The translations under genes were made by a program, and so were the position numbers. The notes below the pieces were generated by a model that saw nothing but the letters and a program-made list of their open reading frames with translations, searched no databases and was not told where the DNA came from. This document shows, in pieces, positions 45,801 through 57,800 of a stretch of DNA of 64,000 bases; positions within the stretch are counted from its first letter, which is position 1, and the number at the start of each line of letters is the position of its first letter. The DNA comes from Nectonema munidae (taxonomy: Eukaryota > Nematomorpha > Nectonematoida > Nectonematidae), in NCBI GenBank assembly GCA_030549495.1, contig JAUIRK010000855.1, positions 1,157,501 to 1,221,500 on the forward strand, read 5' to 3'.

Positions 45801-48800
45801 CGATGAAGCAAAATCGAGTTTTGTTCTTATGGATGTAAATGCGTTATAAGATCTAAAGGAATGAGGTATGAAGAACGCTACTTCGAAAACATTCAAACAT
45901 GAAAGATTTGATGCTTTTTTCATATTTCTGAGTGCGGGACAAAAACTTTTGCACGGTACTGTATATAAAGGGGAAACAGTATTGCAACGTTGTCAAATTT
46001 TGTTTATAATTATATTTTATAGATGCAAAAACTTCAATTTGATTTCAATTTTTTCTAATATTACTTCCAAGTGCTGAGAAGTCAACATTGATTCGTAATT
46101 TTGTTATCAATGATTGTAATGAGATTCTGAATAATATATTTTCTGAACTTGGAAGTATAAGAAACTACAATTTAAAATTTTAGAATGCATAAAAACGCTC
46201 TCTCTAAATGTTATAAAATGGATAAAGAAAACTTCATAAATAAAATTAAAAAAGCACAAGAATATCAGTGTTTCTCATTTTAACAATGAAAATTAAACCT
46301 TTCAATTTTTCCAAAGTCAAATTATTCTAAAGTTCTGGACTTTTATAAAATTTAATGATATAAAAAAAAGACAAATAAAAAAAGTTAAAAAAATTAAAGA
46401 AACAAAATAAATAGCGTAAAAGAAGAAAGCATAAAATCAACACAGCGTAGAAGTTATTTCAAGCTTCTGATGTCGATTTCTGAATTTTTCCAGTTCTGAT
46501 TTCTAAACTTTCTATCATGCTTTCAACTAACTTTCACAAGAATTTAGGAAAAAAATATTAAAAAAAACCCATAATAAAAGTTATAAAGGATTAGATTTGC
46601 GAAAGAAATCTTCCATGATAAACGAAATTCTTGGCACATATGTAATTGTACCATTCTCTTTGTTAATAATATCAGCAACTATATCACCAAACTTTTTTGG
46701 CGCAAATTGATCTCTTTGAATCAGTAATTCTGTAAAATGACAGCAGATGGCCTAGCAATGGACACCCAGAGAAATAAATCGGTTACCTATGGTTTCGATA
46801 TGCCCACGTGACATGCCTATCATCTCTAAACAATTTTTTGTAATTTAAAACCTATAAAAAAATTTTTATTACAAAAGAAGACTTTCTTACTTGCCTACAC
46901 ATATGATTATTAAAGACGGTTTGACTTTATTAAGTATAAAATTGTGGAGTTCTATTAACCGGATATCGATCACAGTCGACATATGTTGATTCTACAAAAA
47001 TAAAAACGTTAGGTGTTATTAATGCTTTACATTAGAGACATCGTCAGATTATTCTCGTCGTTAAAGGGTTTTAAGACTTCAACGATATAAAAGATAGGAA
47101 ATAGTCACAACTTCTTTAAAACCCTTTCAGACATTCGTCTTCCATGCATGTGTTCTTTCATGTTTCGCTTTAACATATGTTTTTCCGAAGATTAAAAAAT
47201 GGGAATGAAAGTACTCTTAATTCTTTCAGGAGAATACTTGAGGTCGTGTACAGTTGTGTCGCATTGTGACAAGCAATGTAAACTAATTTTGAAACTTGCA
47301 ATATTATTAAAAGAATTACTTGCAAAGGAGAGGTGATTGAGGCAGGAGGGGGCAATGAGAGTGTAGTGGCTGTAACAGTTTCTTCATTCATGAGAATTCC
47401 GAGCGTGTCACTAGTGTTCATCCTCTCAAAGGACTGAAGTCGGATTCTTCAAATTAACAAAATACACGTGAACAAATGCTTTTACAAGGGGCGGTGCCAA
47501 GCCCGAGTTAGAACAAATTTTAAAGAAGCCGAAAAAATTCATATGTTTCGGCATTTCACTAAAATATTGGTTGAACACGACTTTCAGTTCTCAGTTGCAA
47601 AGCAGTAACACATTTTTTTGAAAAATATCTAAATTCTATCTTTTAAATATACATGCATTCATAAACCCAGGATCCATTTTGGGTTCTGAGAATTATTGTG
47701 CTTGTTCAATTTTTATATGTTGTATGATTTTACCCTTAAATAATTATTTTAGGGCCAACAGTTAATTTCAATAAAATTTTAGGCCCGGTATGTAAAAAGG
47801 ATGAAGAACTTTAAAGATCAAATCTATGGAATCTTTTACTGAAAACTTCACTTTTTTGATGAGTTCAGAGTTGTAGCATTAAACTTTAATGATTGACCTT
47901 CAAATGAAGCAACTACGTGTTTAACTCCCTATCTAACAGGCTGTTTAACAGTCATTTTCGTTCGAATTTCAGACACTTCACTAGGATCTGACAGACTTGA
48001 CTTCGTTATCAACTTAACAACCATACACGCACAAAAGTAAAACGAGAACTTACGAATAAGTATTGTTAGGCAGTAGATTTGCAATGGTGTGCCAGATAAA
48101 GGATTTATTCTCATAATCTGGAGAAGGAAGTTGGCTCGAAGAGGAATTAGGATTTTGAATTTCACTCTCACACCCAACCTCCTCTTCTTCGCGAAGAAGG
48201 GAACTTTCGTGCAAAGCTTCTTTCAAAGAAAGGTCTTTGAGTATTTTGGAATTTGAGCAGCGTTCAGCACACCCACAATTCACCACTTGAAGAATGTAGT
48301 GGATAAGAAGTTTTTCTCTTTCTTCGAGTGAGGGCGGATGCCCCCATTTCAGAGTGGCGGAGTTGAAGGTGGGTTTAACGAGAGAGAACTTCGTCGTCAT
48401 TCGCATTTTCGTTTTAATTTTCGAGACTTCACTAGGATCTGACTGACTTGACTTCGTTATCACCTTAACAAGCATACATGCACCAAGGTAGGAGTGATGA
48501 AAAGAATTGATTCCGCTTTCACATTAAATTTTGTTACATATACTTAATAAGTAATTATCTAATGCGGTCTTCTTGATTCGATGTATGTAGATCATCTGTT
48601 TTAAGTAAATTTATTGATTATTATTTAAATTCTATAATTAGAGAAAATAGCAAAAGCAACACCTTTTATTCAACTAAGCAAAGCGAAGATAACAATGTGC
48701 TTGAAATTGAAGGAAAAGTTAGAAAGATTTGCAAAATTTTTCGAAAATCACCTTTAAACAACAATTATTTGAAAAATATACATCACATTAAAATGAGCAA

Positions 48801-51800
48801 GTGAATCACAAATGGAAGAACACATTTTCAAGATTTATGAATTTGAAAACCTGCATTCCTACGGCTTGGAAAATTAATAATATTTTTGAAATTTTTTTTG
48901 AGAATGAATGGATAGTTTTAGAAAACTTGGCTAACGTTCTTCGCCCCTTTGAAATTGTTACTAACAGGCTTTCATCTGAATCTGTTGATATAATAAAAAG
49001 GAGAAAATTTAATATCATTTATTCTGAAGGAATTTAATAATCAAAACTCACAACTAGTTTTATCTTCGATTTAAAAAAATAATAAACCTGTAAAAATAAT
49101 ACTTATTCGATAATTTACGGGGTATATTGAAAAATTTGGTAAAATTCTAACACTACATGCAACATATGAAAAATAGGACAAAGTTTAATTCAAAATTTTG
49201 AACCCGTATAAACCAATCATTTTACTCTAATCTGAGTAGATGGTCAGCCTCCACCCACAGTTGGTAGTTAACGTTTTTGGCACGAGTGGCATTTGTAGCG
49301 GTAGAAGTGCAAAGCATACAAGATCCTTGTTTTTCCACAACATATACAAACATTTTGTTACTGAATTATAATAAGGCATTTTGTTAACAGTTGTAATGCG
49401 TAGGCGGGTTAGTGATAAACACCGAAGTTTAGAAAAAGCGTGGAAATACTGCCTTCTTAATGAAGGCAAAGAGGGTGGGAAGCGAAGGAGAACTTACGGA
49501 AAGGCGGAACAAGTATGTCGTGTTTTCTTTCAAGTCTTTTGCTTCGAATACGCGCAAAGCTCCAAGATAAACCTTGAAAAAAGAAAAACAAAATGATCAC
49601 GATAATAGACACTAAAATAATACTACGAATTCTAAAAACCCCAAACACGTCATTAGTCGAATACCCCAACTTATTGATAGAGATGTCAAAAGTTGTCGTC
49701 GTTTTTGTTTGAAATGACGATCTAAGACTTAAACTTTGAGGGCAAGCATCGCATCGTGTCCCAAGAAATGAAAATTGTCTGCTTTAAATATACAAAATAT
49801 AAAGTCTTTTTTCTGTTTATCTGCTCATTTTAAATTCTATGGGTACAAGCCTTAATCCAAAAAGCGTGGAAGATGGTAGTGTAGTGAACGGTTTCCATTA
49901 GGCTTTTGTACCACCTTGTTAAAGACAAAATCATATACATTCAAGTTAGTTCAATTTTATATGAATCCATGTGGTCATTTAACAATTGTGAATGTGTTTT
50001 ACAACGGTGGTTAAGTTTTAAGCTTTTAGCACTTAAAAAGAGAACTTCTTAAAATCAATAATTTATACAAATAGGAATTTGTATTTATGTCAAGACAAAT
50101 ACTTTGATTGAATGATTGGCGCGTGTAAATTGATAATTTTTGAAATAAAGACTTCTATAATTATATAGTCTGAAAAATAAACTATTAAAGAATTTGAGAC
50201 GCCATTTTGAAGGATGGAGCATTCAAACATTTCCGAATTTGATCTAATCTTAATAAAAATTATTTGAAAAGAAAAAATTGTAATTCGTTGAGAGTTCACA
50301 AGTGTGACAATTGATATATCTCTACTTACTGAGGATTCATTGTACCGCTACTGCGTTTAGCCTTGTAAATGCTAATTTCACAAGACACAGAACTTCATAA
50401 GATAAGGAAATCCTAATATTCTTTTTATTATTTATCAGGAAGCTGCAAGTTAAACTCTTTGATCAAATCTCCTCAAAATAAAATGTAGTATTTTGTTTTA
50501 AATGTCCATTTTAATTCTGTTTAAGCATACATTACCTTAGAACGACGTTAAGGTTTTTGATTTCCATCGTATGTGCGTGCGTCTCTTCTGGTAAAATGAA
50601 TTTGGTAAACACTGATTTTTGTTGAGTATGTTTATTGAGAATAAATCTTATTTTAAACAAATCATCAATTGCCATCTTTTGTCTTAATCAGGGCAGGGGA
50701 ATAGAGGAAATTTTTTTATAATGTTACGCTTACACTTACGCCCAGAGTAAGAAAATTTCCCTGAAAGTTCTTAATAATGATCAAGCAAAATTAAAGATCT
50801 TAGTTAGATTATATGGCAATTACTAATCAAATTCAATTATGCGTTTTTTGAAACAAATTACCTAACAATAAAAAAAGATTATTTAATACTTCAGAATAAA
50901 ATGCCGACATTAAATCAAATCATGTTAGTTCTTAAAAGTCAGATGGGTTCAATCAATCAATCAATCAAAATGAGTAATGGAGTAAAAAATATACTTCTTT
51001 ACTCATGAATCTACTCCTACTCCCAGCCCTGATCCTAACACATACTAAAATGCATGTTCATCTAGCAATACTTGTTTGAAAGAAGCATCATCAACGTTAT
51101 CCATTCCTTGGGAGCATTCCGCCATTTCTAACTTGAAATTCGAAAGATGTTCTGGAATGGAGTTCTGAATCAATTCTGCCTCCACACTAGAAAAGGTCTT
51201 CAAAGTCAGTTTGGGCGGAGCCGGTTTTGGCAGAAGGCACGATGGGGTCGGTGAGGATAGGGAGGAGTTGATGGTTTTAGACTTGTTGCAAAGCGTCTCA
51301 CATTGAATGTCTTTTGAATGGAAAACGACACCGTTCTCGCCTTGAACACCGACTTTAACTTCGTAACTTGAAGCCGGTGAAAGTGATGTGAGTAGGATCG
51401 ATGTGCTCTTGGTACTACAACAAAGGAAAGAGCGGAGAATGAAAATGAGTTAGTTAAAATACAGTTACTAGCACGCAAACGGATAAATCCGCGAATGTGG
51501 TCCAGTGAGGTGCATGGTCAAAAGAAGAACTACCCCATATGCTTTACTATTTGTTAATACTTAACGACTCCGATAACTTTACATCCAAATATAAATGAGT
51601 TTCGTAGACAGCTTAGTTAAATTAACCCATTTAAGGCCAAGCAAAGCAGACGATATCTAAAAAAACGCAGACGATTTATATTCAAATTCATTGAAAAAAG
51701 CAGACGAAAATTAAATTACTTATGTTTGAAAATAGGAACATTGGCCGTAAATGGGTTAATAGTGAAAAAATTGTTTTGTTAGTTAGTGCTCTTAATTAGT

Positions 51801-54800
51801 CATTTAAAAATTGGATCGGAATATAAATCTAAATATTTTTTCAGCAAATCGTTATCCTCGATTTATTGTTCACTTAAACTTATTTAAGTAGTATTTGTAC
51901 TTACAAACACATTTTACTATTTACCAAAATTTAATACAGGTCACAATTTTTTTTAAATATTTCAATTTTATAAATTCAAAGCTAAATAAATATAATTTTT
52001 CTTGCCCAAGGAGTATTCAGTTATCAATGGAGACAAGTGAGTGACAAGGATATTTTTTGGCAAGAAATATGGAAAGAGGTTTAATTGGAGGCGCATTCAA
52101 ATTAACAAATCAATATTTTGGCATTTTTATCTTCAAATTGGACAACTTAAATTACACACGGTGAATGTGATGATTCGCTCAACTAGAAAAAAACATGGGG
52201 TTATCACATGAACAAATTCCAATTCTTGAAAAAGTTGAACATTGTTGATAAGTAGGGACATGCGATTTGTAATAGTAACTTTTTCTAAGACTGCTAATTT
52301 ATTTCACAATGATAAAAAAGTCAGATGAATCTACTATAACTTCCAGAATTTCTAGCAAGATTAAAAGTTGAAGGAGTTGATGAAGTTACTTACTGTAACT
52401 TGGTTAGTTTTCTACTCGTGCCGGTTAGCGCTTTGACTTCGATTTGGAATTGCATGTCCTCATCATCAGCACTCACATCTGCATTTTTTGAGCGAGCAAC
52501 ATCTGATATTCGTAGGAATGGATAAAGAATTTTTGCTGACAAATAGAAAAAGATAAAACATACCCCAATTGAGTAAAACACTATCACTATTGCATTCTAT
52601 AACGTGGACACTATTGATTGTCCATAAGGCTTTGGGTGATAGGGGATTGATGGGCGTTGATTGGCTGTTGTTCTCGAGAGACGACGACGAATCAGAAGTA
52701 AGGAAAACGGGAACATAGGTCCAATCACTGTAAAAGAGGGTAGGAGGCTTGTTATTTGCTGACACTTTTTGCGTGATGCAACAGAGTCTAGCTTGGTACA
52801 ACGTGTTGGCTTTCAAGTCCGTGATAAAAGCACTTTCCTTTGGCCCATAATAAACGCTGTTGTACGCTTAAACAAAAACGCAAATTAGGATGGGATCGAG
52901 TGTATACATGCTATTCTAGGATTTAGTTACATTTAAATTTCGGCCTGTATTGATTGTGCATGCACGATTTTGCAAAAGTGGGTTTCGTAAAAGACTTTTT
53001 GGGGTGCTATGAAAAAGCTCAGGGTAAGGAAGAGGGTAACACATTATAAAGAAGGTTTGTCAGCTAAATATTGCCATATTTTATGGAATGTTAAACTCCG
53101 TATATATGTATTAATGTAAAAAAAAATTTAATTACGAAAACGTTCATGTCCAGGTATCAAAATCGAGCGTTCTCCAAAATACTTCTGAAATGAAAAGGGT
53201 TCTTCGACATCTTAAAAAGTTTCGCAAACCCAGATGAAGTCGCTTATAATGAAATTTCAGATACAGAGAAAGAATTCCAAACCTTTTCACTAGTTACAGG
53301 CAGTAATTCATAAAATTCTCAAATTTTAAAAACACCTTCCTAAAACAACAAGTCTCAATTGCGATGAGGTATTTAAGTTTTCAAGGTCAGTTTATTAACA
53401 AATTTTAATGTACACTGCAAATGTCCTAAGATTATTTACATGTATTTTCATGCAACAAAGAAATAAATTTAAAAGTAAAGCATTAAACTTTGTTAGTGCG
53501 TTTTAATACACGTAATTACGAAGTTAACATTTGTGGACAAGATGAAATTAGTTATTTGTGTTTTGGATTCCACCTAAAACTAATGGTTCGCTAAGCTAAC
53601 AAAATTCCAATAAGACGGAAATAAAGATTTTGTCAGACAATTTTAATTTTAATAATAAAACTTCAGTAACACTCAAATGATACTTTAAAGTATAACTAGT
53701 ATTGTTTGGATTATAAAAGATCCAAAAATCATTTATTTAACACATTTAGCACCATTCTTCGCAAAGAGAAGAACGCATTCGACTTCTTCAGTAATCTCTA
53801 TTCAATTCTATTTAAAAGAAAAGTTCTTTTGCGTTTCCTTTGGCAACATCCGTACTTATTGGATTTAAACAAAATGAGACATTTTTCTTTCACTCGTGAA
53901 ATTTTGCTTATAAATACAGGACTACACGCAAGTAATGAACAACACTTTGTATATTTTTTTAGGAAATATAATTTTACCAAGAAAAATGAATTCCATCTTC
54001 ACGAAACAACTTTATTTTGTTTTTTTTTATATAAAAAAAATATTTACAAACTTTAAAAATGTAATTATTTGAATTTTTAAAAATACTATTATCTTTTAAT
54101 GTTCTATTTTTTGGCATTTAAAAATATTCCAAAGTTTGCATTATAAAAAAACTTATATATTTCATGAATCTTTATATAAAGTGATACAATACAGCTCTCC
54201 GTACTAATATCCCTTACCATTCATACACAATTATTTATCTTCGTATGGGGTCGTGAAACGGAAGAAACAATATTATTTTTTTCACAGATTTTGTTTCCCA
54301 TCTTGTGTCACATGTGGAAAATTTTAATGAAATAAACTAGCCACTACTTATTGCTTCCATTTTGAAAAAATCATTCATGACTTTGGTTTCTCCTTGTTAA
54401 AGAAGTCAAGACAATGTAGCTAATGTTGTAAACAAATGTAGTCGTTGTATTTTGTTCAAATGAATAAAGATTTGAAGAAAAAACACTCTATAGACTCTAG
54501 AACTGACGTAGACAAACTTGTTGACGAAGGGATGTTTTCAAAATTTACAACTTTAAAGTAAAACGCAAATATTTAAAATAGGAAAGTTTAGGGCAAGATT
54601 CAAAAGTTATTTTAAATTTTCATCATCAAATTTAAATTATTGCCGTAAATTTATTTAAACATGAAGGATCAAAATTCATTATACACTTAAAATAATAAAT
54701 ATGTATATATATTAAAAATACTCAACTGTGGAAAAGTATAATAGGAGAAAGAAATAGAAAGCCATTTTAGTGGAAACACTTTGAACCAATCGGTGATCGT

Positions 54801-57800
54801 GTTATATGAATATCCTCAGCATTGTACTCAATCAAATATTTTTACTTGAAGGATAGTTAACTAACGATGAATGAGCTTAAATAACTTTAGGTGGAAACTT
54901 TATCTTAGAGAGCCATAGCTTGTCCCCCACCTCTGCACTAGAGTATAAAAATAATTTGTCACAGATGTAGTCAAATAAAACCATATCATCATCAATTACA
55001 ATAAATTCACAGAGAGTATACATCTTTAAGTGAAAACGCATTTTCACCTTCAAATTGAAAGAATTGAATTTAAATTTTAAAAACTGAACTTCAAAGAACA
55101 AAAAAACTAAAATTCTTTAAATGAGTTTCTAGAACCAAAACTTTTTTAATATAAGCCAACTCTTAGTTTCGGTTGCAATTAAAGAAAAGCCAGTCAATAT
55201 TCTCAAAAGTTGACATTTTTTTACTGTATAATAAAAATATCTTTCAACATCCGTATAAAATTCGAATCTGAATTCTAAATTTAAAAAACCCGCAGCCGTG
55301 GTCTCTAGAATCTAAATGTCTTGTATAAAGTTTGTTCTTACAAATGGATGGATCGTTGTTGGCTTCTTTCAACTCCAGTGAGTAAGCGTAAACAGGACAC
55401 CCACCATCATCTTTGGTAGCTTCTAAAATAACATGGTGAAGAGATATTACTACGAATAAATAAAAACATTTTTTTGGATTCGCATCTCAAATTAATAGAA
55501 GTTGATTGTGTTTCAAACTAGGGAATAATCACTCTTAATGCATGGGGCTATGTATTGTTGCTAAAAATAATTTTTTTTACAAAAAGTAGGTTTAATCTTG
55601 ACACTGCACTTTTGAACCACTTTCCTAGATTACAATAATTTTAGTGTTTTCCAGAGAAAATAAAAAATAAGATTTTTAAAAAAGATGATCAATTCTTAGG
55701 AATTTTTTTCAAATGTCTGGCTGTGGAAATTAAGACACATGGGGTAGCTGTTAGTGTATTATCGACTTTAAAGTTTTTTCTTCTGACGTCAGTTTTTGAG
55801 AAGATCAGATAAGATTATTATTAATTTGTTTTATCGGTTCTTCAGTGAAAAGTATTGGGGGGAAGGGAGCCGCCATATTGCGCTTAAATGGAATGGAAAT
55901 GAAAAGAAAAAATATTAAATTAATCTACATATGTTCTTTTTGTTTTGCCTGACTTTCCAAAAATTCAACGTGGTTTTCATGAACGTAAAGGCGAAAATTT
56001 CTCTATTTCGTTTGAAAATGGTATACCAAGTATCTACAGGGAAGAAAACTTCAAATGTAAGGGGTCGCCCATCTTCAGAGTGCCGTATTGTAGATTTTAC
56101 CAAAAATTAAATCTACTTTACATTCGCAATCCGATGTTTATTATTTTGCTGCTCAAGACGTTAAACTTAAGGAGCGCAAAAATAGAGAATGGAATTAGAG
56201 TGGGTGAAGAAAATAAAAGAGGTGGAGCAAAGCATTACCCCAGTTGAAGAGCGCTGTGTTCGATGACGCTGGACTTTCCAAAGAGAAATTTGGCGGGGGC
56301 AAGGGTTTGGAAGGAGTCGTGAAAAATGACACAACCTGGCTCCAAGCACTGTCGCCATTGCTATTGCTTGTTTTAAGTTTGAAGTGGTAAACTGTGTTTC
56401 TTTTGAGATTGCCAATGAAATAGGGAACGCATTGAGAGCCTTGGTAGATCGGAACGAAGCCAAAATCAGGAGTGGAAGAGTCCTGCAAGTGTAGAGTGAA
56501 AAAGTCGTCACAGCTGCGTCCATTCCACACAACTTCCAGGAAATTGGAGCCGGAGGCGCGAAGTCGCGGCGAGTTCGGTTTAGGGGGAGCATCACCAAGC
56601 GTTTGAAAGGTGACTGCTTCGGTCCAAGCACTAAAAAACGAACGGTCAAGTGAAATAAAAATTCCAGGCGAGGATTCATTCAGCGATGAAAACCTCACAG
56701 AGAAATGGTCGAAATTCTAAAACATGAATACAGTTGAACTCTGCGTCTAAGAACGGTAACTAAGCGAAAGTTGAGACATTTAAAACTACATGAAAATCCT
56801 GTAGTTGTATTCTCTTATTTTTTCAATCTCTTCAAAGGAATTTTGAGGATAGATTTGGTTTTATACATGAATCTGTTGTTTGTAAATCTAACTTTTGGTT
56901 CAATACAGACCCATTAAAGTATGGAAAGAAAAAAGAACACCTCTATCAAATCAAAGATATTCAAATGCTATGATTAAAAAGTGATGTAAGTACCTAGAAT
57001 TTAAAAACATCAAGTTAAATAAACTAAATTTGGTTATTTTAAAAAGAAGTTGACTTCTTGCGAAAAAAACAAGTTATGGGGAACTACTTTGAATGATATA
57101 TTTAACCAGGAGAATGAGGTGGCGTCCCATTTTTGGCTATTCTGTTGAGAATACCCCAAAAAATAAGCAAATGTAAAAAGTATACAATTAAAAAATTTGA
57201 AAACATAAGATATATCCCAAAATATAAAATATTTAAATAAAAAATTATCAAATTATAAATTTTCCTAATATAAAATACAAAAGGATTTATTAGGAGAAAA
57301 ACGATCTGTCTTCTTTTTCTTCTTGCCTACACCTTTCCTAGAATTGGGGGTAGGTGGCAAGGATCCCTTGTTTCCACTTCTTTCGACCTTGAACATCGTC
57401 TTTTTTGAGTCTTAGTTTATCGAGTCGCTCTTTTAAGCTCTTCCCATAACTCTTTCAAGCTCTCTCCAGACAGAGCCTCAATGACTATGGCAAATAAAGG
57501 TGGGCTTAAAGCCAAATCTTGAAGCAACCCTACTCTGACATCAAACTCTCTTGAAATTCTGTAATTGCGTAATTAGGAAGGCTCGTCTGATGGCTATTAT
57601 AAGGTCAATTTAACACCCTGGCAAATTTGTTATGATGCAGAAAAGAAATCTGTGTATATGAATTATGTAAAAAGAAAGCTTACGACAGGCCACACTCGTT
57701 TTCAGCAGACAATCTAATCTGATAAGACTTTGTGGGCGAGAGTTTCGTCAATTTAAACTGTTTAAGGTTGCCTTGGTAAACGGATATCCAATCATCGCCA

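Noticed and set aside
49227-49469. Minus-strand frame with KNVNYQLWVEAD text
   Set aside because: The flanking FNDC3-like exons (49,498 to 48,463) join directly in phase 0 and give a continuous FN3 F strand, leaving no room for it. No good splice borders were found.
52502-52563. A 28-nt intron in the FNDC3-like gene (GTATGT to TTTGTCAG)
   Set aside because: An acceptor 34 nt further on is also in phase, gives a normal intron of about 61 nt, and yields a better FN3 B-C strand (LLNWDVARS).
53706-54056. 116-codon plus-strand ORF
   Set aside because: Phe/Leu/Lys-rich text of AT-rich DNA, inside an FNDC3-like intron, with no motif.
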